Part shown: one piece after another, positions 34,600 through 46,118 of the stretch | Layout of the letters: the number at the start of each line of letters is the position of its first letter | How positions within the stretch are numbered: the stretch's first letter is position 1 | Assembly (NCBI RefSeq): GCF_003573695.1 | Contig: NC_039359.1 | Coordinates: 139,959,939 to 140,023,938, forward strand | Reading direction: 5' to 3' | Origin: Papaver somniferum | Lineage: Eukaryota; Streptophyta; Magnoliopsida; Ranunculales; Papaveraceae | DNA: 64,000 nucleotides | Translations under genes and position numbers: made by a program | The notes under the pieces: generated by a model | The model's input: the letters and a program-made list of their open reading frames with translations, nothing else | The model's database searches: none | What the model was told of the DNA's origin: nothing

Positions 34600-34676
34600 T
34601 CCTATAACCCATGTCTGGATACATTACGGTTTGTGTACTAAGTGTACGAACTGTTTGGACGGAATTCAGGACCAGA

Positions 34677-34912
34677 AGTTTGCATACCCATTCGCAAACT
34701 CATTCAACTGTTTAAGTCAGGGTACTTAAGTTTGCATACCCGTTCGCAAACTGATTTAACTGTTGAAGTCCGGGAACCAAGTTTGCGTACCCATTCACAA
34801 ACGGTTTCAACTAAGTTCGGTCGGGAGATAGAGTTTGCGTACCTGTTTGCAAACTGTCGGCTTGTGACCAATGTCCGGGACTTAAGTTTGCGTACCCATT
34901 TGCAAACTTAAG
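34677..34912 (+). repeat. Array of five palindromes in the D LTR
   Basis: AGTTTGCG, a spacer of about 8 bp (TACCCGTT type), then CGCAAACT recurs five times at 40-60 bp spacing. The last copy has 12-bp arms, CTTAAGTTTGCG / TGCAAACTTAAG, with one mismatch. The 3' LTR has the same array at 40873-41106. Confidence 0.9.
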
Positions 34913-35394
34913 TGGTTCAAGTTCTAAAATTGGTTAAATATGATTTCATACTCATGGACAAATATATTTATATATTAAGGAATACAATCTTTGCAAACCG
35001 TGGCTAAAATGTTCATGAACTGATTCTTTTGAATCAATCCGATTTTGCTTCAATTTTGTCTTGTATACTTCTATGATAATATAAACAATTGAAATCTCCA
35101 TGAGTAACACAATTAGATTCGTTTGATTATCAATTGATCTAGAAGTGTTAAAATGAACATGGTTAAGACAAAAGTGTTCATATGGCTAACTTCGGTTAAC
35201 TGTTACTGAGCCAACTCAATATACACGTTTAGGTACGGTTATCCATATCTAAATGAAGGTATATTTCATTTGTGTGTAACAAGCTAAGACCATCTAACGG
35301 TGTAAAGATATTGGCTTGAATCTTGATTCAGGTTTCCCCTAACGGTGAATATTGATTGCCTTATTCCAAAGATATCAAACCCTGATTTAAATAC

Positions 35395-35401
35395 TATATA
35401 A
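35395..35401 (+). promoter_or_regulatory. TATA box of the D LTR
   Basis: ACTATATAAGGGAG is conserved at the same place in the other LTRs: 41589-41596, 54339-54346, about 60647-60654, and on the minus strand at about 3233-3241. It is followed by the CTAATCCCCACAC leader. It is degraded in E (GACTATATGAGG, GACTATAGAAGG). Confidence 0.65.
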
Positions 35402-36538
35402 GGGAGAACTCTAACAACTGGGAAACCTAATCCCCACACCTCCTGTGTGATACTAGTTGTGACTAGAGTCGATTCTCCTTTAACCTAGGTTTTTCCTAAA
35501 ACCATTATAGGTTAACGACTTAAAAACTTCATTAGGATTATGAAGCCGGACCCAACTATTTTCTCTGTAGTTGCGTGTTCTGATCTTACTTGTTCTATCG
35601 TATTGAGTACTATCTTCTCTAAGATTTGCTCGAAATTTATCTTCGATAGGTAAAATATAAAAAGTAATCACAAAGCACTTCGTCTCATTTTTTGTGATTC
35701 CACAATAACTTGTTCTACTACTATATAGTTAAGTTATTGTGAGGTGATTGATATTTCTAGGATGTTCTTCGGGAATATAAGACCGGAGTATCAATTGGTT
35801 CCTGTTCACCTTGATTTAGCAAAAGACGGAACAAACTTCGTAGGTATTTCTGTGGGAGACAGATTTATCTATTAAATTAGACTTTTCTGTGGGAGACATA
35901 TTTGTTTATCAAGTCTTCGAATTTGGGTCGTATCAACTCTTAGTTGTGTGTGAGATCAGCTAAGGGATTCAAGTGCGTAGAGTCCTGCTGGGATTCAAAG
36001 GCGTAAGGAACGCGACTGTACCTTAATCAGTGTGAGATTGGTTAGGGCTCAACTACATTCCAGTTCGAAGTTAACTTGTAGTAGGCTAGAGTCTGTAGCG
36101 GCTTAATACAGTGTGGTGTTCATATCTGGACTAGGTCCCGGGGTTTTTCTTCATTTGCGGTTTCCTCGTTAACAAAACTTCTAGTGTCTATGTTATTTCT
36201 TTTCCCCATTATATTTTCTATATAATTGAAATATCACAGGTTGTGTGTAGTTCAATCAATTGGTAAATCCAACCTTGGTTGCTGATTGAAATTGATTGAC
36301 AATTGAACATTGGTCTTTGGTACCGTTCAAGTTGTTTCTCATAATAATCAAGCTCGCGGATTTCTATATGTTTGATTTGCTGATTACATTGAGAAACAAA
36401 GATATAACTCTTGGATATATTTTCCTTGATTGAGTCTGATTGTCTAGTTGATTCTTTTGAAATTATATTGGAGTTAGTCCATACAGATTGCCTAAACGAA
36501 ATATTGGGTGTGGTTGTTAGACCCCATCTTTTTTAATT

Positions 36539-36550
36539 GGTATCAGAGCA
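36539..36550 (+). other. Element D primer-binding site
   Basis: TGGTATCAGAGC lies two bases after the LTR end, the same as in A and E. Confidence 0.95.
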
Positions 36551-36601
36551 GGCAAACACGTTTAAGACCTCATAAGTCTGCGTTTGTAGCAATCTGACTC
36601 T

Positions 36602-37912
36602 ATGGACGATAGTATTATCTCAAAAAACGCATCACCAGATCAGAAATGTTCTGACTTGGTCCAAAGTTCTACTTCTCCTGAGAAATCTATCATATCTTTT
36701 CCATGGTATGAAATTGTGTAGAACTTGGAAACACGCCTAGATGAACAATTGGATGATCTTTCGGATGAAAGTGATTCAGACGATGGATACGATGTTGATG
36801 AGGAAGTCTCGCAATATATCAAGCTTTTTGACCATCTCATAAATAAAAAGAAGTCAACATCTTGCTTGGCTGAGTTTCTAACTCCTCTCTGTCTAGAAAA
36901 CATGAAAATGAGAAAGCTCTTTAAAGTTTACGATTGTGGAGATAATCTCTTACAATCCCTTCTTAAAGATCGTGAAGAAGATGTGCGTTCAAAGAATTCT
37001 GAATGTGAAAATCTTCGTCGAAATCTCTTTGTGTTTAAAGAATAACTTGTTGAATCTGAAGCTAGATGTAACTCTCAAAAATGTTGTTTTAAAGACAGAC
37101 AAAACGTTATTCTCTCACGAGAGAAACAATTGGAGGATGAGCTTTCTGCTGCTCAGAACAAGGTAATTATGCTGGAGGAAAACTTGAAAAAGTTTAATCT
37201 TAGTTCAACAAAATTATCCACTATGCTGGGAGCTTGTAAGAAACGTCGTGATACATGAGGATTGGGATATGAAGGAATAAACACTCCAAATAGTAACAAG
37301 ATTGATTTTGTTTGTACTAATAGAAATTTCCTACAGAAAAATTTCACTAATGGTAAAAGTGGAAAATTACCTTCTGCGGCAGAAGCATCAATAAACAAAG
37401 GAAGTCATTCTCCTATTCATATGAGAAAGGTTAATAACATTCCCTTCAGATGTTATTAGTGTGGAAACAAAGGTCATCTTGAGAAGAAATGACGTTTTCG
37501 TTTGCGGAATGAAAAACTTCATAACATTCTTATCTAGATGTCTAAGGAAGTAATCAAACATGTTTCTCATATTACTGGTCTTAAATTTCCAACTCTCAGA
37601 CAAGTAAAGTGTTGTGATGAGCCAAGTCTTGCCTGTAAAGATAATACAAAGGATTTCTACAATTGTAAAAAGAATTGTATTATACGGACAAATGACTGTT
37701 TTGTTGATCCAATGAGTAAGGAAAATTCTTCAAACTCTTATTCCGTGACTAAAGGAAGTGTTGGATCAAAAGTGTCAATCGTTCCTGAATACATTCATAT
37801 CAATAATCGTGTTTCGAAACTCAAGACCAACATAGACAGACTCAAGCGTAGCATTAAGAAGGCAAGGAAGGAAGGAAGCAGCTTCAGGTATCTCTTGTCC
37901 TATTCTTGTTAA
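36602..37912 (+). pseudogene. Element D Gag C-terminal region (broken)
   Basis: The ATG at 36602 lies in the same context as in A and F. An acidic stretch (LDEQLDDLSDESDSDDGYDV) is followed by coiled coil and then LKKFNLSSTKLSTMLG with GLGYEG, the motif that ends the coiled coil in Sirevirus Gag. A degenerate zinc knuckle follows near 37449-37491. Stops lie at 36719-36721, near 37043, at about 37256 and in the knuckle, where one Cys codon reads TGA. The last block, 37538-37912, is Lys/Ser-rich. There is no UBN2 domain upstream and no protease downstream. It is homologous to the F gag over its whole length. Confidence 0.8.
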
Positions 37913-38479
37913 TTCTCTTGAGACGAATACTTTTGACTTTCCTGATGATATTCAAGGAATAAGGGAAAATGTCAGAACCCTTGATGAGCTATATGCTCGT
38001 CAAATTACAACTTGACTGCTTACAATTGTGCATCCTCTTTGAGACCGTGTGAGGATTCTCATAATTCTCAAGAAGATTATCTTCTTCTTGACAAAGTGGT
38101 CTTTGTTGTGTCTTTCTTTTTTCTCTTCAATTTGAAAAATAAAATGACCATCTTACCGATGAGCACTGCTCCGGTTAGTCATTACACGATGTAATATGAT
38201 TGATCAATAATTCTTAAGAAAATTCTTTTTGTTGTTCACTTTGAAAATCTTCGTTTTTCCTTAATGACAGTTGATTTGTTGACTATCAACAAATTCCTTG
38301 TGCTCTATTTCTGAGCTAAGATGTTATGTCATATCTTTAGAATTTGTTTTTGATGTTACCAAAACATACTTCTAAAAATAGGTTCCATTGGTTCCTTGGT
38401 TTTGAACCTGGTTCGTAACCACGAACGTTCGTGCACCCGACCCTTATCGAACGTAAACGAGTAACTCTAGGTTTTCCCT
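37913..38479 (+). other. Non-coding spacer in element D
   Basis: I see no gene. GAACGTTC, a perfect palindrome, lies within ACGAACGTTCGTGCACCC near 38422. E has the related AGTTCGTGCACCCTAG near 51250. A TATATATATA run near 38485 follows. This may be the promoter of the next small frame. Confidence 0.45.
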
Positions 38480-38845
38480 ATGAATATATATATACCATGG
38501 ATTCCTTCTTCTAATATATATTTGTTCCGTAACATCAAGATTTCTTGTGATATTATGGTGCACACAATGGATGGATGCAAAAAGGAAGACAAAGTTGAAG
38601 AAGGCAAAGTCATTGAGTTTCACAAGAACCCTGTTTTCATTACATGCTTTCATGCAGTCGACCATGAAAACGATCTTCCAGTTCAGATGTCATCTCAATT
38701 GCCTGGAAATCTTCTTCGATATTTTGAGGTTGTTCGTGGTCAACTTGAAATTGCAACAAATAATTTTGAGTTTCTGAAGGTTGAACTGAAAACAACAACT
38801 GATGAACTTATTTTTGTTCGATCCCTAGTTGCTGTTTATGTCTAA
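38480..38845 (+). pseudogene. Small ORF in element D, function unknown
   Basis: A 121-codon frame. The likely Met is MVHTMDGCKKEDK at about 38555, rather than the first ATG. The C-terminal half (YFEVVRGQLEIATNNFEFLK) could be a short coiled coil. It occupies the position of the Transposase_32-like gene of E, just upstream of the shared 3' non-coding region. It may be a remnant of such a gene. I do not recognise a family. Confidence 0.35.
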
Positions 38846-40217
38846 AGTTCTTTTTAGTTCATAATGTCTAGGAAACTTCTTATGAGAATTTATTCTTGTG
38901 TTTTAAGAAGGATAACCAGGGTTTGGAATAACATATATTGTGATTACACATATCTATTGCCAACGATTTTCATCTTGCAATGTTTTTAGATTTATTTATA
39001 TAAATTCTAAGTTATTTGGAAGATGATTTTGCAGTATTAATCTCTATTGGTTTCATATATTGCAAATAATGTTATAGGATATGTGTGTTTACGTCCGTGA
39101 ACTATGATTGTCCCATATATGTCAAAAGTTAAGTCTATTATGTCATTATGCAAATATTGATAAAATGTAGAATGAACTTTTGTATATTCCGCAGTATTGA
39201 TCTTTCCCTGATCCACTTCTATGTGAAAGTATTGTATAGCTCCGTAAGTTTTCTTATGTTGAGAATTTCCGATTAAATTAATCATTGAGGTTCCTTTGTG
39301 GTTAATTTAATTGAGTTTTCTGGATACAAATTCATGTTTCATGTAATTTGTTAATGTCCAAAGAAATCCTTCTTTTCTTGTGAAAGTAAGGTCGCTCTTG
39401 TTGTTCTTTCGGGAATGACATTGGGGGAGAGTTCTTAATTGAACTTGTGCTTAATTTCCAAATCGTTGTGGGGAGTGCGGCTATGGAAATATTTTAGGAG
39501 TTATCTTGTATCTTTATAAACTCCTTGATGAATACACTAAGTTTCGACTATGTGAAATCATCGAAACAAAGTTGATATTTAGTCATGAAGTATCTCTTTG
39601 AGAATTTCATTATGATCCCGCTAGTTTTCGTACCTTTGCCAATTTATATTGACAAAATGGGGGGAAATTATTTTGTAGTTCACACTAGGGGGGGGGGGGG
39701 TTTCAGTGTGNNNNNNNNNNNNNNNNNNNNNNNNNNNNNNNNNNNNNNNNNNNNNNNNNNNNNNNNNNNNNNNNNNNNNNNNNNNNNNNNNNNNNNNNNN
39801 NNNNNNNNNNNNNNNNNNNNNNNNNNNNNNNNNNNNNNNNNNNNNNNNNNNNNNNNNNNNNNNNNNNGTTTCAGTGTGAGATGAAGTATTGACTAAGGGG
39901 GAGTGATACATATCACTGTAGTATTATTGTTAAAGTTGTGATACAATTGAACTTTGATGATGTGTAATAATACTATGACACTGTATAACAATAAGAAAAC
40001 AATCTTGTGAAATTATTGTTATGGCTACGGATCTTCAACAACTATGATGCTGAGTTGAACACGTTCAAAATCACTGGAGTACTTGGAGTGACGAAGAATT
40101 CAAGGAATGTTGAAGAACCAAGGAAATCAAGCATTTGGATGAGAAGCTACAAAGTTTATTTATTTTGTAATCCATATGTATTGATAGTTTTGTCATTAAA
40201 ATTGACAAAGGGGGATA
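38846..40217 (+). other. Element D 3' non-coding region with multiple polypurine tracts
   Basis: This region is homologous to the 3' regions of E and F. G-rich purine tracts lie near 39422, 39657, 39896 and, at the LTR border, 40207-40217 (AAAGGGGGATA). Several PPT-like tracts before the 3' LTR are a described Sirevirus feature. It includes the sequence gap. Confidence 0.75.
39711..39867. other. Assembly gap, 157 N
   Basis: The gap is preceded by a run of 13 G, then TTTCAGTGTG, and is followed by GTTTCAGTGTGAG. Both edges carry the same 11 bases. Any open frame drawn across it is meaningless. Confidence 1.
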
Positions 40218-40218
40218 T

Positions 40219-42518
40219 TGTTAGAGCACTGCTCGATCGAACTCGCAATCGTTGCTATCTCAAGCTTGTTTGTCAAGTTTAGTTGTCAAAACTAGAAGTC
40301 TTGATTTCTAGTCTACTTATAGCTATGTCTCGGATTAGGATAGAATGTGTAGTTGAGCTTTAGACTTCACAACGTTCATCGATTGAAGACGAAGAACTAC
40401 TAAAGGGAGCTTGTGGAACTTCATCAACAAAAGGTATGTGGAGACTTCAACTCATCTATCACTCAGAAGTCATATAGCTATATAGACTTTACATTATACA
40501 CATTTGATATTTTGAGCTGAGTTTAACTCGCTTATATCTTTCTCGAAATATGTGTTGGAAAGATTTTTGCTTTAACTACGTTCATCATTATTCTTGACGA
40601 AAGTCAAAAGATGGTCATGTGAAAATCACCTGGTAACATCTTACATAATTTATGTGAGACAATCATTTGATGTAGACTCAGAATGTTTCGTATTGATCAT
40701 TCGATCACTTGAAAATTGCTTATAAGCTAATAGTTTGTGTGAGACAGCTATTGTCATCTTCTAAGAATGTTTTAATGATTGAAATGGGAGTTAAGAGATA
40801 AAACCTATGTCTGGATACATTATGGTTTGTGTACTAAGTGTATGAACTGTTTTGACGGAATTCAGGACCGGAAGTTTGCATACCCGTTTGCAAACTTATT
40901 CAACTGTTTAAGTCAGGGTACTTAAGTTTGCATACCCGTTCGCAAACTGATTTAACTGTTGAAGTCCGGGAACTAAGTTTGCGTACCCTTCCGCAAACGG
41001 TTTCAACTGAGTTCGGTCCAGAGCTAAAGTTTGCGTACCCGTTTGCAAAATGTCGGCTTGTGACCAATGTCCTGAACTTAAGTTTGCGTACCCGTTTGCA
41101 AAATTAGGTGGTTCAAGTTCTAAAACGGTTAAGTATGAGTTCATACTCATGAACAAATAAATTTATATATTAAGGAATGCAATATTTGCAAACCGTGGCT
41201 AAAATGTTCATGAACTGATTCTTTTGTATCAATCCGATTTTGCTTAAATTGTGTCTTGTATACTTCTATGAGAATATAAACAATTGAACATCTATATGAG
41301 TAACACAATTAGATTCATTTGATTATCAATTTATGTAGAAGTGTTAAGATGAACATGGTTAAGACAAAAGTGTTCATATGGCTAACTTCAGTTACTGTTA
41401 TTGAGCCAACTCAATATACATGTTTAAGTATGGTTAACCATATCTATTTGAAGGTATATTTCATTCGTGTGTAACAAGCTAAGACCATCTAACGGTGGAA
41501 AGATATTGGCTTGAATCTTGAACCAGGTTTCCTCTAGCGGTGAATATTGATTGCTTTGTTCCAAAACTATCAAACCCTAATTTAAAGACTATATAAGGGA
41601 GAACTCTAGAAACTGGGAAACCTAATCCCCACACCTCATGTGTGATACTAGTTACGACTAGAGTCGATTCTCCTTTAACCTAGTTATTTTCTAAAACCAT
41701 TATAGGTTAACGACTTAAAGACTTCATTGGGATTCTGAAGCCACACCCAACTATTTTCTCTGTAGTTGCGTGTTCTGATCTTACTTGTTCTATCGTATTG
41801 AGTACTATCTTCTCTAAGATTTCCTCGAGATTTATCTCTGATAGGTAAGATATAAAAAGTAATCATAAAGCTCCTCGTCTCATTTTATGATTCCACAACA
41901 ACTTGTTCTAATACCGTATAGTTAAGTTATTGTGAGGTGATTGATATTTCTAGGCTGTTCTTCGGGAATATAAGACCGGATTATCAATTGGTTCCTGTTC
42001 ACCATGATTTATCAAAAGACGGAACAAACTTCGTAGGTATTTCTGTGGGAGAATAATTTATCTATTAAAATAAACTTTTCTGTGGGAGACAGATTTGTTT
42101 ATCAAATCTTCGACTTTGGGTCGTAGCAAATCTTAGTTGTGGGTGAGATCAGCTAAGGGAATCAAGTGCGTAGATTCCTGCTGGGATTCAGAGCCGTAAG
42201 GAACGCGACTGTACCTTAATCAGTGTGAGATTGGTTAGGGTTCAACTACATTCCAGTCCGAAGTTAACTTGTAGTAGGCTAGAGTCTGTAGCGGCTTAAT
42301 ACAACGCCGTGTCCAAATCTGGATTAGGTCCTGGGGTTTTTCTGCATTTGCGGTTTCCTTGTTAAAAAAACTTCTGGTGTTTGTGTTATTTCTTTTCCGC
42401 ATTATATTTTCTATATAATTGAAAACCACAGGTTGTGCGTAGTTCAATCAATTGGTAAATCTAACCTTGGTTGTTGATTGAAATTTATTGACACTTGAAC
42501 ATTGGTCTTTGGTACCGT
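40219..42518 (+). repeat. Element D 3' LTR, interrupted
   Basis: It starts TGTTAGAGCACTGC after the PPT. It matches the A, E and F LTRs and stops at GGTACCGT, about 190 bp before the expected end, where the LTR of B2 begins. The missing end is not found on the other side of B2. Confidence 0.9.
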
Positions 42519-43452
42519 TGTTTTGGGGTAAAAACTGTTTCTGCTGGTTTTGGTAAATTTGGGTGTTTTGATGAGAAACGAATCTAAACCTTAAACAAAT
42601 GCACTACACGGGAGTACTTTAGATTCGAGATATCAATCTATACAATCCTGGCTTAAACCAAGAAATGGTCGTTCCAGTCTTGCTTCGGTCAAAAAGTGAA
42701 GGAGAATGGTTGGTCTTAGGGAGGGAAGCGAATAAGGTGTTGAGACCAGAATGGTTAATTCTGAAGGTGTGGCTATTTTATGACTTGTATCAGAATGTGG
42801 AATTGGCTTGCGGAATGTAAGCTATTAGTTCTTTTGTTTTTTTTTCTGGATACTTGTGTTGTTGTTAACCAAAACTGTTGTGGTTTAGTCGAAATAGGTA
42901 AAAATCTATTTATACAAGTCATAATTAAACGCACCATGATCTCGTAGGAAGTGGAGGTGGTTAAGTGATGGAGAAGTGGGGTAATGTGTAAATGCTAGGA
43001 ACCATGTCTCCACTATGAAGGGAAATGGGTTAGTTTACACCCACTACTTCTTGCCGCCACTAACTATCCGCTTTCCTGACACTTTATTATAATAGGCGTG
43101 TTGTATGTCGCACGCTGTAAACCGCCAGACCAATATCCTGATGAGCATCCCCCAATTTGTGACATGTTTGATGTCTTGAGTATTTTCGTGGAAAAAGTGC
43201 AGCAGATTGCTGAGTGGGTCTTGTGTGCAAAACCTGGCTATTCTGATTAATCCTACGCCAACTAAATGGCGGATAATCATGTGTGGCAAGTTAAATCATG
43301 AGACTTGCCATAAGAAAATGGCGTGTGACGCTATTAGTTTAGTCTTGGTTAACTCCGTGGAGAAGTTGGACGACTGAGATTGCAGTTTATGAGAGAAGGT
43401 GGTCGTTGATTATGGACACATCCTGTTGGCACCTGGTGACGGCATAGTGGCG

Positions 43453-43572
43453 CCAGTGGCATAGTGGCACGATTGGCACATTCCAGTGGCGTAGTGGCGC
43501 GATTGGCACATGCAAGTGGGGTAGTGGCACGATTGGCACATGCCAGTGGCATAGTGGCGCGATAGCGCCAGG
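43453..43572 (+). repeat. 30-bp minisatellite, four units, in the B2 LTR
   Basis: The unit CCAGTGGCATAGTGGCACG plus ATTGGCACATT starts at 43453, 43483, 43513 and 43543. It lies in the LTR segment absent from B1. The repeated peptide on the minus strand (CANRATTPLA) is a by-product. Confidence 0.9.
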
Positions 43573-44149
43573 CGTAGCCGCAGTCGTTATATCTTAGCAT
43601 ATTGGTGTTGGATCCAAATATGGCTCGGCAATATTGGCTCTCCGTATCAAACTTAATTCCCTAGGTAGCATTATTTGGCATGGTTGGCGTAGAGACCTTA
43701 CTTAAATTAGGGTTTGGCATGCCAAAACCCTAATTAGCGCGTGTGGGAACAGCCACAGACGCAAGGATAGCCATGGTTGGCCATAGCATGGCGTCATTTT
43801 TAGGGTTTCCTGGGTCCCGCATGGCTCGTGGCATGTTGTGAGGCCAAAGTGGCGTAATTTGGACCACGACTAGAAATTAGGGTTTCGACTAATGCCACTA
43901 AAGCAAAAGTCGTGTTTCTGATTAGAATACCCTGATTGAAGTTCGTTATGGCATTGGCCACGAACAAAAAGTGGGTTTACAACGTAGATGCGCTTATTGT
44001 GGCACGTTGCTTCCGCAGATTGGCATGTTGGCATGTTGCTGCCACAGAATGGCATGTTGGCATGCTGCTGCCGCGGAATGGCGTGGCCTTCCAATTGACG
44101 CGGTTTGGCGAGTTGGTTAGCTAATTGGCATGACGGCCATTTGGTGCGT

Positions 44150-44460
44150 CTTGCCCATTTTAATGCGTGTGGCAGGCTTAGAGCGACCTGATTGGTCGAC
44201 AGGAAAGGGGGTCGTCCATTAATGGGGTGTAGACACATCTCTAGTGCGCATGACGCATTTAAAGCGACCTGATTGGTCGATAGGAAAGAGGGATTGCAAG
44301 TATGGGCTCGCCCACATTCCATGTGCATGTAGCGCATTTAGAGAGACCTGATTGGTCGATAAGAAAGAGGGTCAGCAAGCAATATGGGGACGGCCTCATT
44401 CTAAATGTGTATGACACATTTAGAGCGCCCTGATTGGTCGATATAAAAAGAGATTGGGAA
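44150..44460 (+). promoter_or_regulatory. 82-bp tandem repeats and antisense TATA in the B2 LTR
   Basis: The same four units as in B1, each with TGATTGGTCGA, end at TATAAAAAG (44442-44450) on the plus strand. This lies 1.67 kb upstream of the PMD ATG in the same direction. It could drive the antisense gene. This is inference. Confidence 0.5.
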
Positions 44461-45181
44461 GGGCAACATGGAGCGTGGCCAGCGGCCACAGGCGGCGCCT
44501 GTTGGAGCGGACCGGCCAGTATGGGCGTGGCCGCGCCTCTTTTGTTGTCGCTCCCATTTGCCACAGTTCTTCTTTATTTCTCGTTTTTTGGTAGGACTTT
44601 TCTCCTACTAGGTCCATGGCGGATTAGTTCCCAGTTTATCTAGGTTTGGCCTCGACCAATAGGGTTCGAGATATTTGCACAAGGCGCAAAAGACCTAATG
44701 TTTGTACATTAATTGGGCCAAAACTTGAATCTTGCGAGTTATCACAAAAATGAACAAATTTAACAAATTCTGTGTGTTGACACAAAATTCTTTTATTCTC
44801 AGAGAGCAGTTAGCGCGTCTTCTGATTGAGCATTTTCATTTAGACCTTAATTTTGATATTTCGGGAAATTCATGCTACCCAGCTGCGAGTGAACACTAAT
44901 TGTCATGTCGTACCAATACTAAGGATTCAGCCAGGGAACATAACATAGGAAAATACTCAATAAACCATACACTAGTGAGTAACGCAGGCGAGAGTTTACA
45001 TAATGTTTGGGATTGTTTCTATATGCACCATTCTGAATAAATATACTGAGTTTCTCAATACATGTGTGAGCAGAGAGGCTCGGGCACCCATTACTTTTAA
45101 ATGGATCAGTCCTTTTTGTAGACGGCGCATTAAACACAGGGTTTTACAATTTTAGCCCTGAACTAAAAACCACCATCAACA

Positions 45182-46118
45182 TTAAGTCCCCTGCTTAGTA
45201 CGTAATAGTGACATTGTTACGGGGTAAGCACTAGATGGTGACAGACGAAGATAAAATCGAAAAAGGTGAGACATGTAGAGATTACCATGAATAGTCTGAC
45301 CTCTTTTTGGCCATAGGTACGGGCGGCTGGTAATCTTTGCGTGCTGCTTGTTTGATCTTGGAGTGGTGATCTTGGCGCGCTGCTTGTTCGGCCTTGGAGC
45401 GGTGGTCTTGACACGCTACTTGTTCGATCTTAGAGTGATGGCACTGCGTGGCCAACTGCCTTTTTCCGGGCGTGGCACAAATAGGAAACCCGGTTTCTAT
45501 TCAAACTCCAAAAATTCTATGCGTAAAAAGGGGGTCGTCCCTTTCCCATTTCCTTGTTTGCTCGCCCGTCTGTGCCTCCCTTTTTATCTTTAATATGCAG
45601 TGCTCCACCTGTGGTAGCTGGTCTTCTTTCATCGACGCGATCATCAGCTCCATCAGCAAGGTTTTATCCGCCAGCAGCAAGGTAAGCACTTCGTTTCTCT
45701 TCTTTTTCCTTTTGAAAGTGTGAACTCTTGTATTGGCTACTTTTATAACTTCTGAAACTCTGTTTGATCCCAAGTAGATCTTTTTTTTTTATAGTGTTGG
45801 AGTTGAACATCCGTAGCGAAACGGCAGTAAGATCACAACAAGGCTGGCGGGAATTTGAGGTAAACGCCGCTGTTGCTTCTTCATCTTTTTCAGAAACCTA
45901 GTTTTAGGTTTTCGGCAGCGGGTATAATCCCCACGACAAAATTTTGTTCTTCCCAGTAGAAGGCGCGCGAGCTCCATGTTGCCTCATGTGAACCCGACCA
46001 TTAATGATCGTATTAAGTTTCGACAAAATTTTGCACATAAGGTTTTGCTGACATAGTGACCTTTCCTATCTTGTTCGTTGTAGTTATTCAAAAGTGAACT
46101 TAAGAGATTCTTGTTAAG
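45182..46118 (+). promoter_or_regulatory. PPT and leader region of the B2 PMD gene
   Basis: The minus-strand PPT lies at 45182-45195. The 36-bp minisatellite runs from about 45336 to 45450. A candidate 5'UTR intron runs from CAGCAAG|GTAAGC near 45682 to GTTCGTTGTAG near 46082, and the PMD ATG follows 37 bases later. The sequence is nearly colinear with 16937-17873. Confidence 0.6.

Larger units (their letters stand above)
34600..36536 (+). repeat. Element D 5' LTR, 5'-truncated
   Basis: It matches 40805-42518 from CCATGTCTGGATACATTA onward. The first roughly 580 bp of the LTR (TGTTAGAGC...) are absent. The end reads CTTTTTTA (others TTTTCA), so the terminal CA is mutated. Confidence 0.88.
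34600..42518 (+). mobile_element. Element D: Sirevirus-like copia element without pol
   Basis: It has a 5' LTR (left end missing), initiator-Met PBS, Gag-tail frame, PPT and 3' LTR in plus order. The 3' LTR is cut at about 42518 by element B2, within ...GGTACCGT. The internal region is only about 3.7 kb, contains an assembly gap and shows no protease, integrase or RT. Confidence 0.87.
42519..45181 (-). repeat. Element B2 3' LTR
   Basis: 2663 bp. In minus orientation it runs TGTTGATGG...CAAAACA. It contains about 630 bp (43107-43740) that is missing from the B1 LTR, plus the 30-bp minisatellite and the 82-bp repeats. The sense TATA box on the minus strand is at 42906-42914. Confidence 0.9.

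Noticed and set aside
34677..34912. CRISPR-like array of regularly spaced palindromic repeats
   Set aside because: Repeats are short, spacing is irregular, the same array occurs in every LTR and the context is plant retrotransposon DNA.
39585..39911. Open frames across the N run
   Set aside because: They exist only because N codons are not stops; the flanks are non-coding in the homologous elements.
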